The notes below the pieces were generated by a model, which saw nothing but the letters and a program-made list of their open reading frames with translations, was not told where the DNA came from and did not search any database. From Thermogutta terrifontis (GTDB taxonomy: Bacteria > Planctomycetota > Planctomycetia > Pirellulales > Thermoguttaceae), in NCBI RefSeq assembly GCF_002277955.1, contig NZ_CP018477.1, forward strand, positions 1,798,001 through 1,862,000: 64,000 nucleotides of DNA, given 5' to 3'. Position 1 is the stretch's first letter. Each line of letters opens with the position of its first letter. Made by a program: the position numbers and the translations under genes. Below are positions 39,581 through 49,049 of the stretch, piece after piece.

Positions 39581-39905
39581 CCCTGCTTGGCCCTCTTGTG
39601 GCGCCCGGATACCATCTTGTCACTCTGCCACTGCTGTCTCGGAATCTTCCACCGTATTGTGGTGATTTACGCCTACCCGCTGGGCTATCTCGCCGGGGGT
39701 TTCTTCTCTTCTTGTCCGGGACTACGTTAAAGCTGGTGTCAGCTTTAGGACGCGCGATTCCATTGCCTCAGGCGTCGGCCTGGAATTCCTAAACTTCTCA
39801 AAAAAGCTATAGTTTGGGGAAGGGCCATCAAAGGCTGCGAGGCCTTTTCGCGCGACACTGTCGAAATGCCAGCGAAGCGGTTCGTTTCAGGAGAGTTCGA
39901 GAACA
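39581..39905. other. Intergenic region upstream of galU
   Basis: 325 bp without a gene. A perfect 8-bp hairpin TAAAGCTG-gtgt-CAGCTTTA lies at 39728-39747, without a T-run. TATAGT near 39810 is a possible -10 for galU. Confidence 0.45.
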
Positions 39906-40817
39906 ATGTCAAATGCAACTGTTGATCTTGCTGTTGTGCCCGTAGCAGGACGGGGCACCCGGCTGCTCCCACTCACCAAGAGTCAGCCCAAAGAGATGTT
40001 GCCTGTCGGCCGCAAGCCGGTCGTGCAGTATGTGGTGGAGGAACTTGTTCGGTGTGGAATCAAACGGTTTTTGTTCATCACGGGGCCGGGCAAAACCGCT
40101 ATTGAAAACCACTTCGACCTTAACCCGGAACTGATCCAGATGCTCCGGGAAACCGGGAAGGAAGAACTCCTCAAGGAGTTGTCGTTCGAGCGGGCGGAGG
40201 TGGATTATTTCTACACCAGGCAAAGGCGACAACTGGGGTTGGGCCATGCCGTATTATGTTCCGCACCCATGGTCAAGGACCAGCCGTTTGTCGTGGCCCT
40301 CGGAGATTCGATCATAGGTCTCCAGGCCCAATCGGATGTGGTGCGGCGAATGATCACGCTTTTCGAGGCGGAATCGGCGGACGCGGTCATCGCGTTTGAA
40401 ACGGTCCCCCGCGAGGACGTGGTCCATTATGGAATTGCGCAGCCCGTGGGGAATGATTTGGAAAATGGAAAGGAATACTTTCGGCTGGCGGGGATTATCG
40501 AAAAGCCGACCCCGGAGGATGCACCAAGCTGTTTGGCGGTGGCGGCACGGTACGTCTTTCGACCAGCAATTTTCGACCATCTTCGCCGAACGCCCCCCGG
40601 CAAGGGTGAAGAAATCCAACTTACGGATGCCATCCAGCGAATGATTGAAGCGGGAGGGAAAGTTCTTGGCATTCGTCTCCCGCCGCAGGAACGGCGGTTC
40701 GACATCGGCAATTTCGATAGTTATTTCCGGGCGTTTTTGGAGTTCGCTTTGGCCGACGAGGAATGCGGACCAGGATTGCGACAATTCCTGAAACGATTAC
40801 TCGAAGGTCAAGAATAA
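39906..40817 (+). CDS. galU: UTP-glucose-1-phosphate uridylyltransferase
   Basis: GalU makes UDP-glucose from UTP and glucose-1-phosphate. The 303 residues include the nucleotide-binding start [25 protein letters not shown] (a GxGTRxLPxTK-type signature), [45 protein letters not shown] (metal-binding Asp), [13 protein letters not shown] and [18 protein letters not shown] 39906 is preceded by GGAGAG. The gene is followed at 19 bp by a GHMP kinase, suggesting cotranscription and a joint role in making a UDP-sugar. [10 protein letters not shown] has Val where Ala-Gly is commoner, a minor change. Confidence 0.95.
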   Translation: MSNATVDLAVVPVAGRGTRLLPLTKSQPKEMLPVGRKPVVQYVVEELVRCGIKRFLFITGPGKTAIENHFDLNPELIQMLRETGKEELLKELSFERAEVDYFYTRQRRQLGLGHAVLCSAPMVKDQPFVVALGDSIIGLQAQSDVVRRMITLFEAESADAVIAFETVPREDVVHYGIAQPVGNDLENGKEYFRLAGIIEKPTPEDAPSCLAVAARYVFRPAIFDHLRRTPPGKGEEIQLTDAIQRMIEAGGKVLGIRLPPQERRFDIGNFDSYFRAFLEFALADEECGPGLRQFLKRLLEGQE

Positions 40818-40836
40818 ACCGGGGCGGGGCAGGGGA

Positions 40837-41877
40837 GTGAGTGACTTTACGGGGACGGTGTTGGAGATGATCATTATCAAACGTCGCGCTTACGCTCGGG
40901 CGGGTCTGCTGGGAAATCCCTCAGACGGTTATTACGGAAAGACCATCTCCGTGATTGTGCGGAATTTTTACGCCGAGGCCGTGCTATATGAGTGGGACCA
41001 GGTGGAGCTGGTTCTCAGCCAGGAAGACCGCAGTCGGTTTGACAGTGTCTATGATCTGGCGCGAGACGTCCGCCTCCACGGGTACTATGGTGGGATCCGC
41101 CTGGTGAAGGCCACGATCAAGAAGTTCGTCGAGTACTGCCAGGCACAAGGGATCAAACTCCATGAAAGGAATTTCTCCATCCGTTACCACAGCACGATAC
41201 CGCGACAGGTGGGGCTTGCGGGATCCAGCGCCATCATCGTGGCCGTGCTGAGGTGTTTGATGGATTTCTACGGTGTGCAGATCCCGCAGCGGGTGCAACC
41301 ATCGCTGGCCCTCGCCGTGGAAACCGAGGAGCTCGGCATTGCTGGGGGACTACAGGACCGCGTCATTCAGGTTTATGAAGGGCTCGTATTCATGGATTTC
41401 AGCCGTGACAAAATGGAGAACATTCACGGCTACACCTGCGGCGTCTACGAACCGCTGGATCTCGACTACCTCCCGCCGCTCTATCTGGCCTACAACACGG
41501 CCATCGCCGAGCCCACGGAGGTCATTCATAACGATCTTCGCGGTCGTTACCTCCGCGGAGAGCCTGCCGTGGTGGAGGCCATGCAGAAATTCGCGGACCT
41601 CGCACAGCAGGGACGCCAGGCCCTGCTGGAAAGGGATTGGCTGACCTTCGGAAAGCTGATGGATGCCAATTTCGATCTCCGTCGTTCGATATTGCGCTTG
41701 GCACCCGAGCACATCGAGATGGTCGAACGCGCTCGCAGTGTAGGAGTTCCGGCCAAATTTGCCGGTTCAGGTGGCGCCATTGTCGGACTCTGTCCTGATG
41801 ATGCCACGTTCCAGAAACTCAAGACGGAGATGGCAGCCATCCACTGCGAGGTCATCCGACCACACGTCAGACCGTGA
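40837..41877 (+). CDS. GHMP-family sugar kinase, glucuronokinase-like
   Basis: The frame allows GTG 40837 (346 residues) or ATG 40867 (336). The latter begins [24 protein letters not shown], which closely resembles the start of plant glucuronokinases from my knowledge of that family. GHMP hallmarks follow: [18 protein letters not shown] (ATP-binding P-x(3)-GLGSS-type loop), [19 protein letters not shown] and the C-terminal [16 protein letters not shown]. Such kinases phosphorylate a sugar at C1; glucuronate, galactose-like or related sugars are possible. With galU immediately upstream, the pair could convert a free sugar acid to a sugar-1-phosphate and then to a UDP-sugar. Substrate is inference. 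Confidence 0.8.
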   Translation: MSDFTGTVLEMIIIKRRAYARAGLLGNPSDGYYGKTISVIVRNFYAEAVLYEWDQVELVLSQEDRSRFDSVYDLARDVRLHGYYGGIRLVKATIKKFVEYCQAQGIKLHERNFSIRYHSTIPRQVGLAGSSAIIVAVLRCLMDFYGVQIPQRVQPSLALAVETEELGIAGGLQDRVIQVYEGLVFMDFSRDKMENIHGYTCGVYEPLDLDYLPPLYLAYNTAIAEPTEVIHNDLRGRYLRGEPAVVEAMQKFADLAQQGRQALLERDWLTFGKLMDANFDLRRSILRLAPEHIEMVERARSVGVPAKFAGSGGAIVGLCPDDATFQKLKTEMAAIHCEVIRPHVRP

Positions 41878-42328
41878 CGGAGTTACTCGTTCTTCCCGTT
41901 GTTGGTGGCTGATTGCGGACCGGGGTTTTATACCACACGAAGGAGCAGGGCTGACCCATCCCCGTATTTGTAAAAAACTACGACATGCCACGGGCACCAT
42001 GGGTTTTGGGGCCGATTCATGAATCGCGTCGGCCCAGCGTATTTTGCGCGGCTGCCGTAACCGGGCGAGAGTTTCAATCCATTTCAATCCATCGGCGTGA
42101 ATTGTCGCGATAACACATCGAGATTGCGGCATCTTCCGCAACTCTCTCACAAAATGGGGGGATAGGGCCGGAGCAATGACATTGCCGACGGTGCGCGTCC
42201 TGCGGGCAGCAACGGGTTCTCGTAACACTCCCGGGTTTTTGCGACGATAACGAGGAGGACGAGCGGCGGTCGGAATGCCGTGCGCGAATTGTGGTACGCT
42301 GTGCGGAAAGAACACGGGGACTGCGAAG
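41878..42328. other. Intergenic region upstream of the Cys-rich gene
   Basis: 451 bp with no convincing gene. It contains a diverged palindrome copy (42008-42035) and a short tandem duplication TTTCAATCCA at about 42073-42092. Confidence 0.45.
42008..42035. repeat. AATTCATGAATT palindrome family, diverged copy g
   Basis: GGGGCCGATTCATGAATCGCGTCGGCCC keeps the ATTCATGAAT centre and GC-rich arms, but with an insertion in the right arm and no clear tail. Confidence 0.55.
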
Positions 42329-42727
42329 ATGCGTTTCCTGCAGAGTTTCATTTTTTTAGTGGGTTTTGCAGTTCTCACGGCTACGCCGACGTGGGCGCAA
42401 TCCGCTGCCAAACATCTGGGCGCTCCTGCGTGCTGTGCACCCTCCTATGGCATGCTCGCTTACCAGCAGGGGTGCTGCGAATTTACCCCAAGCTGCTGTA
42501 GCCAGGTTTGGGCAGGCTACTGCGAGTTGAAAACACTCCGGGCATGTCACCGGTGGGGAGTGGCAAGGCCCATTGGCGGTTGGGAATGCGTTGGTCCGTG
42601 TGGCTGTGGTCCGGTTTCCGTTAACCAGTATGGGGGAAAGGCAAGCGAGGCACAGGGGACTTATGTCGAATTCCACCAGGGGGGTGTGACTGGTGGAAGG
42701 ATCGCGCCTGTTCAGGTGAGCGAATGA
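42329..42727 (+). CDS. Small secreted cysteine-rich protein
   Basis: ATG 42329 gives 132 residues with a signal peptide (FLQSFIFLVGFAVLTATPTWAQ). The mature part is about 110 residues with eleven cysteines, several paired: ACCAPS, GCCEF, SCCSQ, then GYC, ACH and ECVGPCGCG. The C-terminal ~30 residues lack Cys and are Gly-rich. The density of Cys suggests a disulfide-bonded or metal-binding exported protein. The YECVGPC-like Cys cluster is reminiscent of the small Cys-rich surface proteins of planctomycetes, but no family is assigned. A strong terminator follows at 42840. The start at 42275 in the same frame would hide the signal peptide. Confidence 0.7.
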   Translation: MRFLQSFIFLVGFAVLTATPTWAQSAAKHLGAPACCAPSYGMLAYQQGCCEFTPSCCSQVWAGYCELKTLRACHRWGVARPIGGWECVGPCGCGPVSVNQYGGKASEAQGTYVEFHQGGVTGGRIAPVQVSE

Positions 42728-42839
42728 TGCAGCAGAACCTAAAAACTTTTTTCGCTGGAGAGAGATACGGCAGTAGCCGATACAGATAATAACCTGCCGG
42801 GAGGCGGGATGCCTGCCGATGTCCCCGATTTCAGGATGA

Positions 42840-42883
42840 AGATCATGGCAGATCGATGGACCGGTCTGCCATGATCTTTTTTC
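42840..42883 (+). terminator. Rho-independent terminator
   Basis: AGATCATGGCAGA (42840-42852) pairs with TCTGCCATGATCT (42865-42877), 13 perfect base pairs, followed by a T-run. It ends the Cys-rich gene transcript. The convergent addA-like gene ends at 42916. Confidence 0.92.
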
Positions 42884-42915
42884 TTGAGGTTTACCAACGG
42901 TTTTCTGTGCCTCCT

Positions 42916-45900
42916 CTAAACAACGCGAATGACCTCTCCCAGTTGCGTGAATACCAAACGTGCTGAGACGCGTTCTTCCGGCACGTGCAACCAGCGAGCG
43001 GCCGCTTCCCGATACAGAATGAGCTGCGGCCGATAAAACTCGACTCGTGCCTCTCGCTGGTCCGTTGTGATATCGTCGGTCTTGAAGTCGATCACATCAG
43101 CCGCGATGGGTTGATCACCATCGAAAAGAACGACAATCCGGTCGAATTGACCGCGGCAGAAAGTTCCGGACACATCGACGACGAAAGGCTGTTCCAAAAA
43201 AACCTCCCATCGTGGATGGGTCAACTCGCCGGCACCCTGCGTAGGCAGGTTGTTTGCCGACGGGTTGTTCGCTGGCAATGGCACTGCCTGGTATTCGGCA
43301 AGACTGAGTGCCAGCTTGACCTGCGGCCTGGAGAGCATTTCCAGGAACTCGCTGTAGAGCGTCTCAAAGGTTTGGGACAGCTCCGGATACGGGGCCAGTG
43401 TTTTTCGCAATTCCTCTGGCGGGGGCACTCCTTGTTGATCCAGCCAGCGAATCCGGGAAAACCACATGTGCCAAACACTTCCCCTTGCCAGGGATTGGAC
43501 CGGTTGAAATCGCAGCACGACGTCCGCGGAAAGCCCTGTTCCTTCCAGTTCGTGGGGCGTCCTCCACGGGGTCGAGCGGCGAAGACGCCCGAGCCGGGTT
43601 CTCATGTGCGAAAGAACAGGACTTGTCTCCTGCTCCGCCGGTGGAGGGGATACGCTGCTCGGGCACCGTTTGAACCAGTCACGCTGGCCGTGCTCGAACA
43701 GAATATCGCCCGGTGTTTGGGGAGGATCCGTGCGCAGCCCATTCCACACGATGCTGGCCAGTGTTTTCGGAGGCCCCGAGCGGCCCGAGCCCGGAGGCGA
43801 CACGAAGATGTACAGACCGTGAATTGCCCGTGTCATGGCCACGTACAGCAGTGAAAAATCCTCCTCCACACATCGCTGTTGGAATGCATAGTAGCGCTCA
43901 ACCAGGTCGGATTCAAAAACCTTGGCCTTAATGAGCTCCTGGTTGAGACCCCGGAAGACCCAATCGATAGGCTTACCAGGAGCTGGTCGAGTGTAGACAA
44001 GCTGACCCGTGCGGCGGCCGACTGGCTCATCCAGGTCGGGAAGGAAGACGGCGTCAAATTGCAGGCCCTTGGCGCCGTGAACTGTCATCACGCGGATGCG
44101 GGTGAGTTGCGGGTCGGCCACCTGTTGATGTTCCAGCCATCTGATAAAATCATCCGCCCTGAGCGTCCTTTGCTCGTCATACGCATGCGCCAGCTCTACG
44201 AGTTTTTCCAGCCACAAATGTTCTTCGCGGGGGGTGTGTTCGCTGATGGCATCGGCGAACTCGCGGATCACCTTCCCGTACCCTTCGTCCAGCAGCCGTT
44301 CCCGCAGTCGACGAGACGTTTCGACCGACCTTTCAAGCCGGGTCGGTATATCCCACCGGGGAAACTCGTCCCAGCCCAGTAGGGAGGCCAAAGGTGAATG
44401 GCCCAGCCGGAAGGCGGCCGCGGTATCGCCGGGATGATCGGCAATCCGCAAAACATTCAGAACCAACTGGACCGAAACGGCAGTCGTGACGGGATTGCGT
44501 CCCTCCTGACTGACCTCAAACCCAGCCCCCCGCAGGGCCGCAACGATCGGATCGATTGCGGCGTTCTTGCGAACGAGGACTCCAATGGTGGGCTTGCTGG
44601 AGGCCTGATAGACCTCTTCAATCCATTTCACCAGAATGGGATCTTCAAGAGTTACGTCCTCGTCATTGGTTTGATCTTCCTCCGACTGACCGGCTTTTTG
44701 ACGCACCACGACGCAGCAGTAACCGGGGTACTCCACACGCGTGGTGTGGTGCGTACTGAACCGGGAGACCCAGGTTTCCGCAGCTCGCCGCCAGAAAGGA
44801 AGGTTATCCCCGCGAGTAATCACGGGGTTCTCCGTAAGTGTGGAAAAGACATCGTTAACAACGTCCACAATAACCGGGCTCGACCGCCAGGTGATGTCCA
44901 GATTTTGGACATCTACCTCGGGTAACTCGGATTCAATCCGTGCGAAGATTTCCGGTTCACTTCCCCGCCAGCCATAAATGGATTGCTTCACGTCCCCAAC
45001 GCAGAAAAACGAGCCGTCTTGCGACCGGCAAATCTCCTCCGCAAACGGCGCTAAAACGGCCCACTGGACAGTGGACGTGTCCTGGAATTCGTCCAGAAGC
45101 AGATGGCGGATTCGCCAGCCGAGCCTCCGCTGCCAGAGGGAAAGCCCAGCGGAGCCGGTGGTCTGCACGTAGTCCCGCAGCAGCCGTGCTACGTCGCTGA
45201 AACGAAGTGTCCCCCGCTCGCGGATGGCCGCCGTATAGTGTTGGTGGAATTCGTGGAGGAGTTCGTAAGTGGCGAGTGTCTGCTCCACAAGCCTGTTGAG
45301 GATGACCGCCTTCGCATGATCGACCAGAGGCTGATAGGCTATTTTTAGCTCGGGGGGAATTTCTACCCGTTTGTACCGGTTTTCTCCGACAGCAACCTTT
45401 GCAGCGATCCCGCGTTTCAGGAACTCTTCCCAGTTTTCGCTGGAAGCCCGCTCAAGATCTGCCTTCAGGGCGTCGAGCAGTGACGTGCTATAATCGCGGC
45501 CAGAGACTTTTCTAAGCTGGGCCAACACGTTCGTGAGCTCACTGGAAGAGAGTGTCGGCCGTTTGGGAACGGCCTGCCAGGCCGTCGGTTCCGCTTCCAG
45601 AAACACGTTTTCGTAGTAGGCCGCGATGATATCACGAAGCTGGGTAGTGATTGTGCGGACCGCTTGCCCTTTGAAGAGGAACTGCATCCACTGACGCACT
45701 CGGTCCCGCTGGTGAAGGATTTCTGCGAGGATGATCCGATTGGTGCGTTCCGTTTCGGCTCCTTCGTCGATCTGCCAATCTGGCCAGAGACCTAGCTCAA
45801 AATTCAGCGCTTGTGCCGCGCGAACGAAAAAACTGTCCAGCGTGCGAATTTGGACGTGGTGAAAGTACTTGATGATTTTTCGGAGCATGGCAAGGCATTC

Positions 45901-46176
45901 CTGCGGAGTAACACTCACGCCGGTTGCCTTGCTCAATTCCTCGCACTGTTGGCTATCCTGAGCGGCTTTTGCCAGCCGCGACATCAGCCGATCGAGGATC
46001 TCCCCAGCCGCTTTTCTGCTGAACGTGGTGGCAAGGATGCTTTCTATCGGAGTTCCGGCGAACAGAATCGCAAGCAAGCGATTGGTAAGTTGATAGGTTT
46101 TTCCGGACCCGGCGCTCGCCCGAATGATCACATTCTTCGGAGCCGTCGCCAGTCCACCGCCGCCTTTTTTTGCCAT
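42916..46176 (-). CDS. addA: AddA-like UvrD-family helicase with C-terminal nuclease
   Basis: ATG 46176 (MAKKGGGGL) gives 1086 residues. Superfamily 1A helicase motifs run in order: ASAGSGKTYQLTNR (Walker A), ATTFSRKAAGEIL, LLLDEFQDTSTVQW (motif II), FCVGDVKQSIYGWRG (III), MTVHGAKGLQFDAVFLPD (V) and YVAMTRAIHGLYIF (VI). The C-terminal ~150 residues carry a PD-(D/E)xK nuclease: FCRGQFDRIV, ADVIDFKTDD and YRPQLILYREAAARW. This matches AddA/RecB-type exonucleases that process double-strand breaks. The AddB partner is not adjacent. The start lies 42 bp after the glycoside hydrolase stop, on the same strand. The frame upstream to 46329 overlaps that gene and has no family content. Confidence 0.9.
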   Translation of the reverse strand: MAKKGGGGLATAPKNVIIRASAGSGKTYQLTNRLLAILFAGTPIESILATTFSRKAAGEILDRLMSRLAKAAQDSQQCEELSKATGVSVTPQECLAMLRKIIKYFHHVQIRTLDSFFVRAAQALNFELGLWPDWQIDEGAETERTNRIILAEILHQRDRVRQWMQFLFKGQAVRTITTQLRDIIAAYYENVFLEAEPTAWQAVPKRPTLSSSELTNVLAQLRKVSGRDYSTSLLDALKADLERASSENWEEFLKRGIAAKVAVGENRYKRVEIPPELKIAYQPLVDHAKAVILNRLVEQTLATYELLHEFHQHYTAAIRERGTLRFSDVARLLRDYVQTTGSAGLSLWQRRLGWRIRHLLLDEFQDTSTVQWAVLAPFAEEICRSQDGSFFCVGDVKQSIYGWRGSEPEIFARIESELPEVDVQNLDITWRSSPVIVDVVNDVFSTLTENPVITRGDNLPFWRRAAETWVSRFSTHHTTRVEYPGYCCVVVRQKAGQSEEDQTNDEDVTLEDPILVKWIEEVYQASSKPTIGVLVRKNAAIDPIVAALRGAGFEVSQEGRNPVTTAVSVQLVLNVLRIADHPGDTAAAFRLGHSPLASLLGWDEFPRWDIPTRLERSVETSRRLRERLLDEGYGKVIREFADAISEHTPREEHLWLEKLVELAHAYDEQRTLRADDFIRWLEHQQVADPQLTRIRVMTVHGAKGLQFDAVFLPDLDEPVGRRTGQLVYTRPAPGKPIDWVFRGLNQELIKAKVFESDLVERYYAFQQRCVEEDFSLLYVAMTRAIHGLYIFVSPPGSGRSGPPKTLASIVWNGLRTDPPQTPGDILFEHGQRDWFKRCPSSVSPPPAEQETSPVLSHMRTRLGRLRRSTPWRTPHELEGTGLSADVVLRFQPVQSLARGSVWHMWFSRIRWLDQQGVPPPEELRKTLAPYPELSQTFETLYSEFLEMLSRPQVKLALSLAEYQAVPLPANNPSANNLPTQGAGELTHPRWEVFLEQPFVVDVSGTFCRGQFDRIVVLFDGDQPIAADVIDFKTDDITTDQREARVEFYRPQLILYREAAARWLHVPEERVSARLVFTQLGEVIRVV

Positions 46177-46217
46177 AGGTTCACTGCCCGTGTGAGTGTC
46201 GAAGCAGAAAAAAGGTC

Positions 46218-48926
46218 TCAAAGGCCTTCTCGAACAAGATAGACCGGTTCGTCGTCCAGCGTCAATTCCGACAGGGCAAGGTGATTGCCCATCAAGTCGA
46301 AGACCTCGTAGCGTGCTGGCACGTGCCACTTTAGAGGCTTTTTAGCCCACAGAATGACAACCTCTCGCCCTCGGCTGCGGAAACGATACACCTGGAGGGA
46401 GGGGTGCCACGATTCTTTTCCCTGGAATACCAAATCGGGGCCGAGGAACTGCGCCAGGGAGGCCTGAGCGGCATACATTTTCCGCGCACATCCGCCGTAC
46501 TCGAAAAAGATATTTCCGGCGGTATTCTCGTTGAGCGGACCGCAGGTTCCCGCGTGATAGAAGATCTTCGTCACTCCTGCAGATCCCATCACGGCAGCGA
46601 ATTTGACCAGATCGATGGAGGCCCGCCACTCGCTGGGGCGCAGGCTCCGGTTCATGGCCTCGTCCCCCACCCGAAATGGAAGGGACGGTGGATCATCATC
46701 CGCGTAGCAGCCGATCTCGGTGACCCAGATTGGTTTGCTTGCAAAACCTGCCTGACGCATCATGTCCCGGCAGCGAAGAAAGGCTTCTTCGTAAGCGTCC
46801 GGCGATCCGCGGTGCGGATAAAGATGGAGATTCATCACGTCGCACCAGGCAAGGCCACCGGCTTCAATGAAATCGCGAACCCAGCGGGATTCGGGCGGGG
46901 CAGCGATCCCACCCACGACCAAACAATTCGGATGGACCTCTTTTATTGCCTGGTACGCTGATCGCAGTAAATCGATGTAGTCGGAAACATGCCACCCGTA
47001 GGAATTGGGCAGGGCGTAACTTGTGAACAGCGGTTCGTTGAGGATTTCAATACAGCGCACACGGTCTCGGTAGTGCGTCACGGCGGCGCGGACATAAGCC
47101 CCAAAGGCTGAGATGTCTTTGGGCTTCTGAGCGACCACGAGACGTTCCTTGAGGTAGGAATTCGACTGGGCTTCTTGTGCGATGCGCTCCAAATCGGCGG
47201 CCGCAGCCCACGGAGTGGCAGGGAAGGGGAGGAGCATGAGGACCTCTCCGTTAAGTGCCAGCACACGGTGGATTTGCTGGTCCGGAATGGAAAAATCAAA
47301 CGGAGCGGCAGAGTCAGGTTGGACAAGCCGCCACTGACAGGACCAATCCCGCCACCACCTCAAGCCGGCCTGATGGGCCAGCGGAATTAGGAAATCCACG
47401 GGGAAGGCGTGATTCATTCCGAAGACGCTATCCTGTTCGCGATATGGTTCGATAAGTGCCGCCCGCAACACCTGACTGGGTGCCCCTTCCGGCTGCCAGG
47501 TGATGCGGTAGAAGCCCTTCTTACCGACGAGGAGGCCATCGAAGACCTTTTCCACGCGTGTGTCGGGTGGGATTTCCACAGCCACGGTTTCCGTGTGAAC
47601 TGTTCGGTCGCGGTAATCATCGATCAAGAGCTTTCCGCGCAGTTGCTGAGTTTTTGAATCGGCATTGTAGGCCCGCAGCCGAAGGGTCAAACCTCGGTCG
47701 GGGGCTGTGAAAATGTTACCCGGCTGATCGGTCACCATGCACGACTCGACCAGTCGAGCGGGGGCATAGGGGAGCGAACTTTCTTGAGAAGACAGGCATC
47801 GGAATTGAACGGCATCAATCCAGAGAGTTGTATCCTCGTCAGAATTGCTCGCATCCAGCCCAATGGCGCCATAGGCGAACGCGCCTTCGGCTGTAAAGCG
47901 GACACTCAACCGTTGCCATTCACTTCCCGCTTGAAGATTCCACGTTCTTGTGCGCTCATCCTGTTTGATCTGCAGTATAACGGGAACGGCGGAGCGGTTT
48001 GCCTTGACCGCTGCCGAGAACTCGTAGGTTTTCCCGGGTTCGAGTGGCACCCAGCCTTCATGGGCGACGAGAATGCGTCGAAGTTCCGTGACCGAGGGAT
48101 CAAAATAGTCGAAGTAGGTGAGCAAACGGTTCTCGCGGGAAACCGTCAGCTTCCAGCTTCGGCGCCCGTGATATGCCTGTGATTCGTCAAGCTCACCTTC
48201 CAGACGAAAAAGATTTGCTGCCCAGGATGTTCTGCCCTGGCCGAGACTTCCCCAACCGAAACCTCCCAGTTCAAAACTGCTGTTGGGAAGGAAATTCTGA
48301 TCGACGCTCGCAGCAAGCTGCGGAAGTCTCCGCGGTCGGAAATCTGGAACCGGAGTCAACTCCACATCGTCCAACCAGAGTGTGCCGGTGCTTTGAAAGT
48401 AAATTTGAAACCGACTCTCCTCGGCCGGGAGGTCGGTTGTGGCGCGAAAATAGAACTCGAACGATTCCCACTCGCTCGTGGGCGAAAAGATTTCCTGCAG
48501 GCCGGTGGGAGTCCAGTTGCGATAGTTGACCAGTGCGACGGAGACACTTCCCGCGACAAGCTCCTCAGCCCTGGCCCGCAGCCGCAGCCGGTACCATTGT
48601 CCACGTTTCACCGATACGACATTGAGCTGGCAAAGCATGGCGTGGCTGTCGGGGAAGCCGCCTTCGAATTTTGTGCACGTGAGTCGCGCCACGTAACCGC
48701 CCTCAGACAAGGGTACCCGTTCCAAGCGCTGAACAATCGTCCCTCGGCCGGCCGTTCTCCATCCGTCTGGAACGCCGTCACCATCGCTATCCTGTTCGAA
48801 AGAGCCGTTGAATACGCTCTCCATTGCCAGAAGCGAAGACGCTTGCCAGCCTGCAAGTCCGACAAGGATCACCAGGACGTACCATGTCCGGAAGGTCGAA
48901 GCTCGGTCACGATGCCGCGCCACCAT
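46218..48926 (-). CDS. Exported glycoside hydrolase (clan GH-A, GH39-like) with carbohydrate-binding modules
   Basis: ATG 48926 after GGAGGG gives 902 residues. A signal-anchor or signal peptide lies around residues 12-35. Two CBM4/9-like jelly-roll regions follow: about 38-200 (NGSFEQDSDGDGVPDGW) and about 215-370 (PNSSFELGGFGWGS). After a beta-rich linker, a TIM barrel from about 490 carries CIEILNEPLF with the acid/base Glu near residue 631 and WVTEIGCY with the nucleophile near 737, about 106 apart as in clan GH-A. The barrel also has the MNLHLYPHRG loop. A small C-terminal beta domain ends the protein. GH39 (xylosidase/iduronidase-like) is the closest guess; the glycan is unknown. It is cotranscribed with addA and pcm by spacing. 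Confidence 0.8.
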   Translation of the reverse strand: MVARHRDRASTFRTWYVLVILVGLAGWQASSLLAMESVFNGSFEQDSDGDGVPDGWRTAGRGTIVQRLERVPLSEGGYVARLTCTKFEGGFPDSHAMLCQLNVVSVKRGQWYRLRLRARAEELVAGSVSVALVNYRNWTPTGLQEIFSPTSEWESFEFYFRATTDLPAEESRFQIYFQSTGTLWLDDVELTPVPDFRPRRLPQLAASVDQNFLPNSSFELGGFGWGSLGQGRTSWAANLFRLEGELDESQAYHGRRSWKLTVSRENRLLTYFDYFDPSVTELRRILVAHEGWVPLEPGKTYEFSAAVKANRSAVPVILQIKQDERTRTWNLQAGSEWQRLSVRFTAEGAFAYGAIGLDASNSDEDTTLWIDAVQFRCLSSQESSLPYAPARLVESCMVTDQPGNIFTAPDRGLTLRLRAYNADSKTQQLRGKLLIDDYRDRTVHTETVAVEIPPDTRVEKVFDGLLVGKKGFYRITWQPEGAPSQVLRAALIEPYREQDSVFGMNHAFPVDFLIPLAHQAGLRWWRDWSCQWRLVQPDSAAPFDFSIPDQQIHRVLALNGEVLMLLPFPATPWAAAADLERIAQEAQSNSYLKERLVVAQKPKDISAFGAYVRAAVTHYRDRVRCIEILNEPLFTSYALPNSYGWHVSDYIDLLRSAYQAIKEVHPNCLVVGGIAAPPESRWVRDFIEAGGLAWCDVMNLHLYPHRGSPDAYEEAFLRCRDMMRQAGFASKPIWVTEIGCYADDDPPSLPFRVGDEAMNRSLRPSEWRASIDLVKFAAVMGSAGVTKIFYHAGTCGPLNENTAGNIFFEYGGCARKMYAAQASLAQFLGPDLVFQGKESWHPSLQVYRFRSRGREVVILWAKKPLKWHVPARYEVFDLMGNHLALSELTLDDEPVYLVREGL

Positions 48927-49049
48927 GAGTACCCTCCGTTTTCTTCGTGTGCTGACGGGCAATTGTCGCGAACCCGAGAGTCCGGCAAGGTGTGAGAGTT
49001 TGTTCCCAAGAACCTATGGGTCCACGCACCGGGAAGGCACGGAAAACGA

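Noticed and set aside
42073-42092. CRISPR-like direct repeat TTTCAATCCA
   Set aside because: Only two adjacent 10-bp copies with no spacers, and no cas genes.
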